A DNA stretch of 64,000 nt. It comes from a virus. The first letter of the stretch is position 1; every line of letters begins with the position of its first letter. The stretch is from positions 1-64,000 of the IMG/VR virus record IMGVR_UViG_3300027969_000061. The stretch is one strand, 5' to 3'. Shown here piece by piece: positions 7,106-14,739 of this stretch. Below the pieces are notes generated by a model that saw only the letters and a program-made list of their open reading frames with translations, was not told where the DNA came from and searched no databases. Position numbers and translations under genes: made by a program.

Positions 7106-7211
7106 ATATGGCCCCTCGGGAGAGGCCGCCATATTGAAGCATTTACCCGAACCGATTATTCTGGTAGCAAGGCGAAACGCCGGTAAGTGCTTCAATATGG
7201 TGTGTACCATA
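7106..7211 (+). ncRNA. structured RNA with mutually exclusive helices upstream of the HNH gene
   Basis: Helix A: ATATGGC 7106-7112 with GCCATAT 7128-7134, enclosing a GAGG/CCTC hairpin. Helix B: 7129-7147 with 7182-7200, 19 bp (13 perfect, one G-U, five more), enclosing GGCG-AAA-CGCC at 7171-7181. Helix C: TATGGT 7196-7201 with ACCATA 7206-7211, loop GTGT. The right arm of A is the left arm of B, and the right arm of B overlaps the left arm of C, so the RNA forms either A plus C or B. No protein frame of note lies here (7098-7245). No match to tRNA or to hammerhead consensus by eye. Confidence 0.7.
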
Positions 7212-7245
7212 GTGTGAGTATTATATTTTATATTATGAGGATGTT

Positions 7246-7722
7246 ATGAAGAAATCTCAAGTCAAACGTATTACAGGTTTTTCTGATTATGGTGTTACTA
7301 AAGATGGTCAAGTTATTTCTTATCGTAGAAATTCTGAAGGTGTTGCTCTAACACCATCCACAAGCAATGGTTACGAAAAGGTATCTTTGCAAGGCAAGAA
7401 AGGCAAAGGAAACTTTCAGGTGCACCGATTGGTTGCTATGATGTTCTTGCGTAAGAAAAAGAATTGCAATATTGTCAATCACATTGATGGTGATAAGTTA
7501 AACAATAAATTCAGCAATTTGGAATGGACTACTCGTAGTGGTAACGCACAACATTATGAAAAGACTATTGCACCAAAATACAAAGCAGACCGAAAGCAGA
7601 AAAAACATGATGACTTGACAACAAGATTATCTATCATTTCTTATGCTCAAAGTGCTTGCACATCCAATCCTGAATTGTTCCAATCTATCGTTGCAACAGC
7701 TTTACATGGCGTAAAGTTTTAA
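7246..7722 (+). CDS. HNH homing endonuclease (NUMOD4 + HNH)
   Basis: 158 aa. N-terminal NUMOD4-like segment (ITGFSDYGVTKDGQVISYRR, residues about 9-28), then an HNH nuclease core: VHRLVAMMF at about 59-67 and NHIDGDKLNNKFSNLEWTT at about 78-96, with the conserved His, Asp and Asn residues. Nicks or cuts DNA to spread its own gene. Good site GAGGATGTT. Free-standing insertion; no split gene is visible on either side, but a structured RNA lies directly upstream. Confidence 0.85.
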   Translation: MKKSQVKRITGFSDYGVTKDGQVISYRRNSEGVALTPSTSNGYEKVSLQGKKGKGNFQVHRLVAMMFLRKKKNCNIVNHIDGDKLNNKFSNLEWTTRSGNAQHYEKTIAPKYKADRKQKKHDDLTTRLSIISYAQSACTSNPELFQSIVATALHGVKF

Positions 7723-7724
7723 TC

Positions 7725-7943
7725 ATGGACTGGATTCTAGTTTTTTACCTCAATACTCCATTGAATTATCAAGTCCATTCGGACTATAAATTGAGAGAAG
7801 ATTGCCTTTCTAAGGCAATTTACTACAATGGAGTTTTCAATACAGTTGATACAAAATTGGTTGCAGTTTGTAAACCAAAAGAGTTCAAACAGTATGCAAA
7901 GAATCAAAACAAATTAATATATAAAACATATACGGTGAGATAA
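7725..7943 (+). CDS. small hypothetical protein, 72 aa
   Basis: Unknown. Begins MDWILVFYLNTPLNYQVHSD, a small alpha/beta-looking protein. Starts two bases after the HNH gene and overlaps the next ATG; its own ribosome-binding site is weak, so translation may be coupled. Confidence 0.55.
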   Translation: MDWILVFYLNTPLNYQVHSDYKLREDCLSKAIYYNGVFNTVDTKLVAVCKPKEFKQYAKNQNKLIYKTYTVR

Positions 7944-8032
7944 TGAAAACTTTTATTGTTGGTATTATTATAATTGCCATTATTGCTTTTTTAGCATGGA
8001 CTTCAATGAAGCTCAATCAATCAGGAAAATAG
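7943..8032 (+). CDS. 29-aa single-pass membrane peptide
   Basis: ATG at 7943 overlaps the previous stop (TAATG) and has GGTGAGA upstream. Residues 4-20 (FIVGIIIIAIIAFLAW) form one transmembrane helix. Very short but in a gapless operon and with a good start site. Function unknown. Confidence 0.5.
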   Translation: MKTFIVGIIIIAIIAFLAWTSMKLNQSGK

Positions 8033-8034
8033 TA

Positions 8035-8214
8035 GTGTCCATTATTCTTTTAATATTCTGTATTGCTTGTGCCTTTGGAGCTGGTCGTGAGTATGAGTCC
8101 AAAGGCACCTTAGAACACTCACCAGGAGCGCTTGGATTGCTTCTGGTTTGTTCTTTGGTACTAGGTCTCATCGTCATTGGTATACTCTCTCCTACAACGA
8201 TTTGGTTAGACTAA
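8035..8214 (+). CDS. small two-helix membrane protein, 59 aa
   Basis: Two hydrophobic helices (about residues 1-16 and 32-51) joined by a charged loop. GTG at 8035 with AGGA eight bases upstream fits better than an in-frame ATG at 7996 that would overlap the 29-aa membrane peptide. Function unknown; a holin-like role is possible but unsupported. Confidence 0.5.
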   Translation: MSIILLIFCIACAFGAGREYESKGTLEHSPGALGLLLVCSLVLGLIVIGILSPTTIWLD

Positions 8215-8250
8215 ACCTGTTGTATCCATGCAACAAACATCAAATAACGC

Positions 8251-8278
8251 TTGCAATCCACCGTGGTACCTGTATAAT
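8251..8278 (+). promoter_or_regulatory. sigma70-like early promoter (copy 5 of 5)
   Basis: TTGCAA 8251-8256, 16-nt spacer, TATAAT 8273-8278, in GTGGTACCTGTATAATGG. Predicted start of transcription is about 8285, four bases before the first helix of the structured leader. Confidence 0.7.
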
Positions 8279-8285
8279 GGTATTT

Positions 8286-8390
8286 TAAAGGTTGTAATAG
8301 GGACGGGCGTTCCTTCTGGCACCATGAGACCAGTAAAACCTGCATGAGTTTTTGCTAGTGATACTCTTGAAACAAAACTAGCATTTTTTT
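8286..8390 (+). promoter_or_regulatory. riboswitch- or attenuator-like leader RNA
   Basis: Predicted three-way junction: P1 AGGTT 8289-8293 with AACCT 8337-8341; P2 GGGAC 8300-8304 with GTTCC 8309-8313 (loop GGGC); P3 CTGG 8316-8319 with CCAG 8330-8333 (10-nt loop). It is followed at once by an intrinsic terminator (8353-8390). GAGT 8346-8349 can pair with ACTC 8363-8366, which would compete with the terminator stem. P1 starts about four bases after the predicted transcript start, as in many riboswitches. I do not recognise the ligand class. Helices are short, so this rests on the whole arrangement. Confidence 0.55.
8353..8390 (+). terminator. intrinsic terminator within the leader
   Basis: TGCTAGT 8353-8359 and ACTAGCA 8377-8383 are perfectly complementary; a run of seven T follows at 8384-8390. 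The downstream start codon is only 16 bases away, so read-through must be regulated or partial for the next gene to be made. Confidence 0.7.
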
Positions 8391-8405
8391 ATTATGGAGA
8401 ATATT

Positions 8406-9137
8406 ATGGGAACTAGGTCACTTACATTTGTTTATGAAAAATACGGCGAAGTGCAAAAACCTGTGTGTAATATGTATCGTCAATTCGATGGCTATCCTAC
8501 GGGACATGGTGCCGAGTTAGTTGAGTTTTTAAATGGTGGTCGTTTGGTGAATGGATTGATTTACACCGAAACAGTTGAAGAAATAGTTTTCAACGGCATG
8601 GGTTGTTTGGCAGCAAGCATGGTTGCTCACTTTAAAGAATCGCCTGGCGGATTCTATATTCATCCAACCGATGTAACCGATTGTGGTCAAGATTATGAAT
8701 ATCACATCTACAATAAAGATGGACTGTATATTGAAGTATATAATTGTGGTTGTAATTTCTTTGGTATGAGTGGTGATAAAAAAGAATTGGAATTTGGTGG
8801 TTATTTAAAAGATTTTGCTAAATTTTGTTCTGATAAAGATGAATCAATAACCACTACACAAAAGAATGTGTTTGATGGAAGTAAGATTGGTAAAGATTGG
8901 TTAAAATCTGTATTGCGTGATGGTGTAGCAGTCGTAAAGTTTGAAAAGAATGATGGCACAGAGCGTGTAATGAAATGCACACTAAAGCGAGATTTGGTGC
9001 CACAAGAACCTATTGTTGAGGGTGCAATAAAGAAAACGAAAACACATTCACCTGATGTATTGCCTGTTTATGATGTTGAAGTAAATGGTTGGCGGTCATT
9101 CCGCTGGGATTCAATTAAAAGTGTGGAGATTTCATGA
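8406..9137 (+). CDS. conserved phage protein with C-terminal SH3-like (DUF2693-type) domain
   Basis: 243 aa. N-terminal half begins MGTRSLTFVYEKYGEV and contains NMYRQFDGYPTGHGAELVEF, a conserved hypothetical family of phages and bacteria. The C-terminal 80 residues carry VVKFEKNDGTERVMKCTL and VYDVEVNGWRSFRWDSIKS, the pattern of the small SH3-like barrel (DUF2693-type) proteins. Start at ATG 8406 behind TATGGAGA. Controlled by the leader and terminator at 8286-8390. Function unknown; fusion of two domains usually seen alone as far as I recall. Confidence 0.75.
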   Translation: MGTRSLTFVYEKYGEVQKPVCNMYRQFDGYPTGHGAELVEFLNGGRLVNGLIYTETVEEIVFNGMGCLAASMVAHFKESPGGFYIHPTDVTDCGQDYEYHIYNKDGLYIEVYNCGCNFFGMSGDKKELEFGGYLKDFAKFCSDKDESITTTQKNVFDGSKIGKDWLKSVLRDGVAVVKFEKNDGTERVMKCTLKRDLVPQEPIVEGAIKKTKTHSPDVLPVYDVEVNGWRSFRWDSIKSVEIS

Positions 9138-9424
9138 GTGATAGATTTGATTTCGAACAGCAAATAGTTAAATGTTGGAGTGTAGTGGACGATTTAAAAG
9201 ACCTCGATGAAGGTATTTTTGAGGAGTGGTTAAGTTTTAATAAAGATGAGATATCAACCCAAATTCTTGGTATTGCCAATTCGTATGATGTAAGATTCCA
9301 TAAACTATGGTATTTGTTTGAAGAAGTGCATATGAATTTGGTTCGTGATAACAAATTCTTGAATGAAGAATGTACCGCATTGCGTGAACAACTGGCAGAA
9401 AAAGAAAAAGGTAAAAAGAAATGA
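9134..9424 (+). CDS. conserved T4-like phage hypothetical protein, 96 aa
   Basis: Acidic helical protein starting MSDRFDFEQQIVKCW, with a Lys/Glu-rich coiled C-terminus (ECTALREQLAEKEKGKKK). Similar small proteins occur in T4-like phages of aquatic bacteria; role unknown. Overlaps both neighbours by four bases. Confidence 0.7.
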   Translation: MSDRFDFEQQIVKCWSVVDDLKDLDEGIFEEWLSFNKDEISTQILGIANSYDVRFHKLWYLFEEVHMNLVRDNKFLNEECTALREQLAEKEKGKKK

Positions 9425-9600
9425 ATCATTCACCAAGACAAATGTTATATGCCATAAATGTTCGGAATTTAAAAGATATTATGATTACCTTACATTTAAA
9501 CCATTTACACCAAACTCAGCTTGACATGATTGATGAAGCTGTGTTAAAGTCGGATATGGCTGAATCAAAAACTGTTCTTAAACATATTATGGAGAAATAA
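9421..9600 (+). CDS. small hypothetical protein, 59 aa
   Basis: ATGA overlap with the preceding gene; TAA at 9598-9600 lies one base before the next ATG. Helical product (NLKDIMITLHLNHLHQTQLD). Unknown function. Confidence 0.55.
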   Translation: MNHSPRQMLYAINVRNLKDIMITLHLNHLHQTQLDMIDEAVLKSDMAESKTVLKHIMEK

Positions 9601-9601
9601 A

Positions 9602-10372
9602 ATGCCTAATTGGTGTCAAAATGTGGCTTACATTAACCACGAAGATAATGATAAGATTGATTACATTGTAGAAGAATTGGGTAAGAAAGAACCTCAATTA
9701 TTCAATTCGCTTTGCCCACGACCAGCCGAACACGAAGAAGATTGGTATGGTTGGAACACTTCTAATTGGGGAACTAAATGGGATGCATCCGTATATGACC
9801 ACCACATGGAAGAAGATGGTAGATTGTATATCTCATTCGATACGGCATGGGGACCTCCAATTGGTTTCTATGAGTTTCTATATCAAAATGGTTACGATGT
9901 AGAAGCTTTCTACAATGAAGAAGGTATGGCATTCGCTGGTTGGTTTATCGATGGTGAAGATAACAACTACAATTACGCTGATATGTCTGCTGATGAAATT
10001 GAAGATGAATTGCCATCTCGATTGGATGAAATGTTTAATATTGCTCAATACAAGCGTGATTGGGAAGATGAGAACGAAGAAGATTCTGATGATGAAGAAG
10101 ATGAAGAACCAGAATATGAAATGACAGAATGGTTTGATGTTAAAACTAAACCTGTTCATACTGGTTTGTATGATATTCAATATGATAAACCAAATGCGTG
10201 GCCTTTCCCATCAAGACTTACATGGACCGGTGAGAAATGGTTAAATGACCAAGGCGAAGAACGCAAAGATGTTGGTAAGTGGCGTGGTATTACTCAGGCT
10301 GAACATGAGTCATTTTTGAAATTGGAAGAATTGAAAAAAGAATTAGATGCTTTGATTGTAGAGGAGAATTAA
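9602..10372 (+). CDS. Api92/YubB-like (DUF1281-type) phage protein
   Basis: 256 aa. N-terminus MPNWCQNVAYIN and the segment DTAWGPPIGFYEFL match the ferredoxin-like domain of Api92-like proteins. A strongly acidic linker (about residues 155-177, nearly all Asp/Glu) separates a C-terminal domain with Trp-rich strands (YDKPNAWPFPSRLTWTGEKW). Biochemical function unknown. Starts one base after the preceding gene. Confidence 0.75.
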   Translation: MPNWCQNVAYINHEDNDKIDYIVEELGKKEPQLFNSLCPRPAEHEEDWYGWNTSNWGTKWDASVYDHHMEEDGRLYISFDTAWGPPIGFYEFLYQNGYDVEAFYNEEGMAFAGWFIDGEDNNYNYADMSADEIEDELPSRLDEMFNIAQYKRDWEDENEEDSDDEEDEEPEYEMTEWFDVKTKPVHTGLYDIQYDKPNAWPFPSRLTWTGEKWLNDQGEERKDVGKWRGITQAEHESFLKLEELKKELDALIVEEN

Positions 10373-10373
10373 A

Positions 10374-10607
10374 ATGGCCTCATCACAAGAAGATTCTATG
10401 TTAGCTGAACTATCAGAAGAAATTGATACAGCATTAATAAAATGGATAAGTGAATATAAAGTTCCACCATTAAATATTACTGCCGTCATCTTAGCAAGAT
10501 TAACATGGTTAGCAAAACAAACGGACTGTAAAGAAGATTTTATTTCATTGCTTCAAGCACCAAGAGAAATTTTGGAATCAGAAGAAGAACATAAACAGGT
10601 ACATTAA
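10374..10607 (+). CDS. hypothetical protein, 77 aa
   Basis: Acidic, mostly helical (MLAELSEEIDTALIKWISEY). Unknown function. Stop overlaps the next start (TAATG). Confidence 0.6.
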   Translation: MASSQEDSMLAELSEEIDTALIKWISEYKVPPLNITAVILARLTWLAKQTDCKEDFISLLQAPREILESEEEHKQVH

Positions 10608-10891
10608 TGAAAATTGTAATTAATTCTTGCCATGGTGGTTTTGGCCTAAGTGTAGAAGCGGAAGAAGTCTATCGGACTAAAAAAGGAATTACCAGTGATG
10701 ATTCTTGGTGGAGTAGAATGATTCCCCGTGATGACCCTATTTTGGTAGATATTGTGGAAACAATGGGTGAAAAGTCTTTTGGTAGTTTTGCTGAATTGAA
10801 AGTAGTTGAAATTCCAAATGATGTAGAATGGCAGATTGATGAATATGATGGTGCTGAATGGGTAGCAGAAAAACATAGAACTTGGACATAA
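10607..10891 (+). CDS. conserved phage hypothetical protein, 94 aa
   Basis: Starts MKIVINSCHGGFGLSVEAEE and ends DEYDGAEWVAEKHRTW; this compact family is frequent in phages and some bacteria, always unnamed. The N-terminal strand plus CHGGFGLS loop suggests a small alpha/beta fold. Overlaps the upstream gene by one base. Confidence 0.7.
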   Translation: MKIVINSCHGGFGLSVEAEEVYRTKKGITSDDSWWSRMIPRDDPILVDIVETMGEKSFGSFAELKVVEIPNDVEWQIDEYDGAEWVAEKHRTWT

Positions 10892-10892
10892 A

Positions 10893-11708
10893 ATGAAAAT
10901 TGCTTTAGCATCAGACATCCACTTGGAGTTTGGTGACTTGATATTGAAGAATGAAAAAAATGCCGAAGTATTAATACTGAGCGGCGATATCTGCACAGCT
11001 AAAGTTTTTAAACACAAACCAAAAGAAAGAGCAATGGTTAAGGATTTCTTTCGCCGTTGTTCATTTCAATTTCCTCATGTTGTATATGTAATGGGTAACC
11101 ATGAGCATTATGATTTTGATATTGCTAAGACATATGACAGACTAAAAGCAGAGTTGGCCGATTTGCCAAACATTCATTTTCTTGAAAAAGAAACATGGGA
11201 ACATGATGACATTACCTTTGTTGGTGGTACATTGTGGACTAATATGAACAAAGGTGATTCTTTGACTTTATGGCATACTGGTCAAAGAATGAATGACTTT
11301 CAGTTAATCAAGAATGGCAATCGTGGCATTTCGGGTGGCGGTTATGCTTCTCGTTGGTCGCCAGAAGATTCTGTGGAAGACCATAATAAGATGTTGGACT
11401 ACATAAAGATTGCTACTGCTGATTATGGTGGTACACCCAAGAAGTTTGTGGTCGTAACTCATCATGCACCAACAACATTAAGTATTGCGGAATGGTTCAA
11501 ACATGATAATTTAATGAATGGTGCCTTTGCATCCGATTTAACTGATTTCATTTTAGATAGACCACAGATTAAATTGTGGACTCATGGTCATATGCACAAT
11601 GTATCAGATTACATGATTGGTGAAACTAGAGTTGTTTGTAATCCAAGAGGTTATATTGGCCATGAACAACAAGCACTTAGCTTTGAATTAAAGTATATGG
11701 AGATTTAA
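10893..11708 (+). CDS. calcineurin-like metallophosphoesterase
   Basis: 271 aa. All metal-binding motifs are present in order: SDIH (residues 7-10), GD (31-32), GNHE (about 68-71), VTHHAPT (about 190-196) and HGHMHN (about 229-234). It hydrolyses a phosphodiester or phosphomonoester; the substrate cannot be told. Starts one base after the preceding gene and is followed directly by the next ATG. Confidence 0.85.
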   Translation: MKIALASDIHLEFGDLILKNEKNAEVLILSGDICTAKVFKHKPKERAMVKDFFRRCSFQFPHVVYVMGNHEHYDFDIAKTYDRLKAELADLPNIHFLEKETWEHDDITFVGGTLWTNMNKGDSLTLWHTGQRMNDFQLIKNGNRGISGGGYASRWSPEDSVEDHNKMLDYIKIATADYGGTPKKFVVVTHHAPTTLSIAEWFKHDNLMNGAFASDLTDFILDRPQIKLWTHGHMHNVSDYMIGETRVVCNPRGYIGHEQQALSFELKYMEI

Positions 11709-12059
11709 ATGGGAATGTTTGATTATATACATTATGAAGGAAGGGAGTATCAGACAAAAGATACTCCTGCTCAATCATTGGATGATTATAAGATTGAACA
11801 CGACCAAGATTCTGGTCACCAATACTTATGGCATTCAGAATATGATTCTGAGTGGGTTGATGATGAAGGCCTTTTTGGTGGTAGTGTAAAACAATACAAT
11901 CAACGCTGGGTGTGTTGTCATGAGTTTGATGGTAACATTCGATTCTATCGGCCTGCATTGGAAGATAAACATGAATCATGGAAACAGGACGCATGGATAG
12001 AATATTCTGCCTTGTTTATGGATGGTAAATTATTAAGAATCAAAGAAATTAAAAAATGA
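11709..12059 (+). CDS. conserved MGMFDY-type phage protein, 116 aa
   Basis: N-terminus MGMFDYIHYEGREYQTKDTPAQSLDDYKI is characteristic of a common small phage family, usually with a beta-strand-rich domain. Unknown function. Overlaps the epimerase gene by four bases. Confidence 0.7.
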   Translation: MGMFDYIHYEGREYQTKDTPAQSLDDYKIEHDQDSGHQYLWHSEYDSEWVDDEGLFGGSVKQYNQRWVCCHEFDGNIRFYRPALEDKHESWKQDAWIEYSALFMDGKLLRIKEIKK

Positions 12060-12904
12060 AAAAAGTATTGGTGACAGGAAGTTCCGGTTATATCGGCCAA
12101 CACCTTGTAAAACTCCTTAGAAAGGAAAGATACGAGGTCTTTGGTATTGATAAATCTCGAGCATGGAATGATTATCTACACCGTGATAATTTTTTGCAAT
12201 TTGATATTCGTTATGATTTACCACAATGGATGTTTACATTGAATGATTGGTCATATGAGTATGATGCTGTTGTTCATTTGGCTGCATTGGTGCGAGTGAA
12301 TGAATCAGTAGAGAAACCAACAGAATACTATACAACCAATTTAAACGGCACCATCAATGTATTGGAAGATATTTCATGTAAGAACTTCATCTTTGCTTCA
12401 ACTGGTGCGGCCGCCAATCCTGTGGTGTCCTATTCGTTATCTAAACGATGTGCAGAAGATGTTGTAAAAGAATGGAGAAAAGATAAAGACTATACAATCT
12501 TCCGTTTTTATAATGTGATTGGTACTGATGGTGTATCACCAACCAATCCCGATGGTTTGTTTTCTAATCTAATGAACGCAGAAAAAACAGGCACATTTAA
12601 CCTGTTTGGTAATGATTACAATACACCTGATGGTACTTGTGTTAGAGATTATGTCCATGTTATGGAAATATGCCGTGCAATTCAGTTGGCAATCGAAACA
12701 CCAGCCAATAGTTTACAGAATCTAGGTCATGGTGTTGGTCATTCGGTATTGGAGATGGCAACCACATACCAAGAGGTAAACAATTGTAAATTTGATATAA
12801 ACTATTGCCAAAGGCGTGATGGTGATTTAGAATGTAGTGTGTTGGACAATGTATCATCCTATATGAAAGAGTTGTATAACTTTAAGGAACTAATGAAACG
12901 ATGA
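12056..12904 (+). CDS. NAD-dependent epimerase/dehydratase (extended SDR)
   Basis: 282 aa. Rossmann motif GSSGYIG at residues 8-14, STG near 115, and catalytic YSLSK at 126-130 (YxxxK), followed by FRFYNVIG and a late DYVHV segment: a GalE-like nucleotide-sugar epimerase or dehydratase. It could supply a sugar nucleotide for glycosylation; the phage's own glycosyltransferase is at 61220. The substrate is not deducible. Confidence 0.85.
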   Translation: MKKVLVTGSSGYIGQHLVKLLRKERYEVFGIDKSRAWNDYLHRDNFLQFDIRYDLPQWMFTLNDWSYEYDAVVHLAALVRVNESVEKPTEYYTTNLNGTINVLEDISCKNFIFASTGAAANPVVSYSLSKRCAEDVVKEWRKDKDYTIFRFYNVIGTDGVSPTNPDGLFSNLMNAEKTGTFNLFGNDYNTPDGTCVRDYVHVMEICRAIQLAIETPANSLQNLGHGVGHSVLEMATTYQEVNNCKFDINYCQRRDGDLECSVLDNVSSYMKELYNFKELMKR

Positions 12905-13542
12905 AAGTTTATTTAAGTAATTACCGTAACCATTGGTTATCACCTTATGTCATTCTCAAAACAATTTGTTTTTGGGAAAAAGATGAAGATAGAATTTATA
13001 ATCTAAATGATGATGTGAATAATCCATATGAGAAGTGGGTTAACTTTTTAAATCCTATTTGTGAAGTGTGGCAGAAGTTCTTAGACTTCATTCATCCAAG
13101 ATTTAACTATGTAAAAATTGACCGATGGGATACATGGTCAATGGACCACACCTTGGCCTATATTATCCATCCAATGCTAGTTCAATTAAATAAAACTAAA
13201 CACGGTGCACCTTATACTGATGACGAAGATGTGCCAGAATACTTGCGTAGCCACATGGCACAACCAAAAGAGAATGAGTGGGATACCGACAGTTTACATT
13301 TCATGCGTTGGGATTGGATTCTCAATGAAATGATTTGGGCATTTGAACAAGAACTCAAAGATGATGATGAATCACAATTCTTTGACGATTCGGAATGTGG
13401 TGACGAAAAGTTTCCATGGAATAAAGATGGCCAGTATGTAAGTAAATTGAAACTGGATACAGAAGGTTTAGAATCACACCAAAAGCGAAAGGCAAATGGT
13501 TTTAGATTATTTGGTAGATACTACCAAAACTTGTGGGATTAA
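12901..13542 (+). CDS. conserved T4-like phage protein, 213 aa
   Basis: Trp-rich protein with KIDRWDTWSMDHTLAYIIHPML and a nearby KHGAPYTDDEDVPEYL segment that recur in T4-like phages of aquatic bacteria. No function assigned. Acidic stretch around residues 155-170. Overlaps the epimerase gene by four bases. Confidence 0.75.
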   Translation: MKVYLSNYRNHWLSPYVILKTICFWEKDEDRIYNLNDDVNNPYEKWVNFLNPICEVWQKFLDFIHPRFNYVKIDRWDTWSMDHTLAYIIHPMLVQLNKTKHGAPYTDDEDVPEYLRSHMAQPKENEWDTDSLHFMRWDWILNEMIWAFEQELKDDDESQFFDDSECGDEKFPWNKDGQYVSKLKLDTEGLESHQKRKANGFRLFGRYYQNLWD

Positions 13543-13544
13543 TT

Positions 13545-13781
13545 ATGATACCGTATATTGGATATGTTCAGGCTAAGAAGTCTTTGGCATTGGCAAAAGA
13601 AACAATTAAGTTAATGGATGACCCTAACAATTATATGTTAGAGGCACAGAAAGATATGCTTGAATTAGAAGTGGAACATTTCCGTGAACTATCAGTAAAG
13701 TTTACCATAGTTCTATTGACTGTGGTTGTGTTTTGTGTTACAATAGTATATCTATTCAATAAAGGAATATTCCATGTTTGA
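13545..13781 (+). CDS. small single-pass membrane protein, 78 aa
   Basis: Start at ATG 13545 (GGGA upstream). N-terminal 50 residues are helical and charged; residues about 53-72 (FTIVLLTVVVFCVTIVYLF) form a C-terminal membrane anchor. Function unknown. A promoter-like sequence lies inside its 3' part. Confidence 0.6.
   Translation: MIPYIGYVQAKKSLALAKETIKLMDDPNNYMLEAQKDMLELEVEHFRELSVKFTIVLLTVVVFCVTIVYLFNKGIFHV
13716..13744 (+). promoter_or_regulatory. candidate promoter inside a coding region
   Basis: TTGACT 13716-13721, 17-nt spacer, TACAAT 13739-13744. The -10 context TGTGTTACAAT matches that at 6691-6701. Would drive the small-gene run from 13774. Confidence 0.4.
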
Positions 13782-14025
13782 TAAATTACACGATTGGGCT
13801 GTTAAGAATACAATTAACATTCTTATTTTTTTAATATTAGCATCTGCTATTATTACGGTTTATAATTTGGTTGATGTGGTTCGTAAACCTGCAACTATCA
13901 ATATTATTGAAGGTAGTATTCAACATCGATTAGTTTGGTCAGCTAAAGGTGAATGTTTTTTTGTCAGACCATTTTCAAATGAAACTGTATATTTAATCCG
14001 TGTTAATGATTGTGATAAGAAATGA
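13774..14025 (+). CDS. small membrane-anchored protein, 83 aa
   Basis: Residues about 13-31 (TINILIFLILASAIITVYN) form one transmembrane helix near the N-terminus; the remainder is predicted outside the cytoplasm with two Cys. Overlaps the preceding gene by eight bases. Function unknown. Confidence 0.6.
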   Translation: MFDKLHDWAVKNTINILIFLILASAIITVYNLVDVVRKPATINIIEGSIQHRLVWSAKGECFFVRPFSNETVYLIRVNDCDKK

Positions 14026-14183
14026 AACCAAATAAAGATTTTAAATTAAGTAAATCAGCAAAGCGACGTTTAGCTACCATGTCATCAAGTGTTCGTGGTT
14101 TATGGAAGAAACTATATATTGAAGCAGAGTTGGCTGAGAAACAAGCAAAGTTTGCAAAAATTCGTGAACCTAAAGGAGAGTAA
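14022..14183 (+). CDS. small basic hypothetical protein, 53 aa
   Basis: ATG overlaps the previous TGA; TAA at 14181-14183. Lys/Arg-rich (KLSKSAKRRLATMSSSVRGLW) and helical. Unknown function; may bind nucleic acid. Confidence 0.6.
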   Translation: MKPNKDFKLSKSAKRRLATMSSSVRGLWKKLYIEAELAEKQAKFAKIREPKGE

Positions 14184-14185
14184 TG

Positions 14186-14455
14186 ATGAGTTTATTTGTT
14201 GAAGTGTTTTCTGTTGAAAAACAATGTATGGTGATTGTCAATTTAGATACAGTTATTGAGATTGCACCCTTAGCAATTGGTGGTTGTGCAATTTTCTTTG
14301 CTGATGGTACTGGCGGTAAAGTATCAATGCGTGTAAAAGAAGATTATAACCTCTTCAAACAGTTTGTTTTACAAACAGTATCAACGGAAGATATTGAAAA
14401 GAAGTTTGGTAAAACAAAAATCAAAGATTTAACAATGGATATTCCTAAGTTGTAA
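14186..14455 (+). CDS. hypothetical protein, 89 aa
   Basis: ATG 14186 preferred over ATG 14183 because GGAGAG then sits five bases upstream. Beta-rich N-terminus (SLFVEVFSVEKQCMVIVNLD), helical C-terminus. Unknown function. Confidence 0.6.
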   Translation: MSLFVEVFSVEKQCMVIVNLDTVIEIAPLAIGGCAIFFADGTGGKVSMRVKEDYNLFKQFVLQTVSTEDIEKKFGKTKIKDLTMDIPKL

Positions 14456-14739
14456 TGAACGATTTATTATATAATGTATTTGATTGGATTCGTGATGATT
14501 GGAAGTCAGGTAAGGTTAGGTTCGTTGTTGAGATATTGGCATGGGCAATCTCCATTGGTTGCTCTATTACAATGGCTCTCACCGTTCCTCACCCACCGTT
14601 ACTCATACTATATCCAATTTGGATTCTCGGTTGTGCTTTGTATTTGTGGGCTGCTTTTACTCGCAAATCTTTTGGGATGGTTGCTAATTACTTGTTACTT
14701 ACTACTATTGATACAATCGGCTTAATAAGAATGTTATGA
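14455..14739 (+). CDS. multi-pass small membrane protein, 94 aa
   Basis: Three hydrophobic segments at about residues 23-42, 47-67 and 73-91. The size and three-helix layout resemble half-transporter (SemiSWEET/PQ-loop-size) proteins, but no diagnostic motif is seen. Overlaps the genes on both sides. Confidence 0.6.
   Translation: MNDLLYNVFDWIRDDWKSGKVRFVVEILAWAISIGCSITMALTVPHPPLLILYPIWILGCALYLWAAFTRKSFGMVANYLLLTTIDTIGLIRML

Noticed and set aside
7106-7211. tRNA or hammerhead ribozyme
   Set aside because: The 19-bp closing helix is far longer than an acceptor stem, no T-arm GTTCGA or CCA-type end is present, and the hammerhead core CUGAnGA...GAAA is not found in the right order.
8353-8383. 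hammerhead-like string CTAGTGA...GAAAC
   Set aside because: The core order differs from CUGAnGA, and the pairing plus T-run is explained by an intrinsic terminator.
12056-12904. a sugar-modification island with neighbours
   Set aside because: Flanking genes are small unknowns; the only glycosyltransferase is 48 kb away, so a local pathway is not supported.
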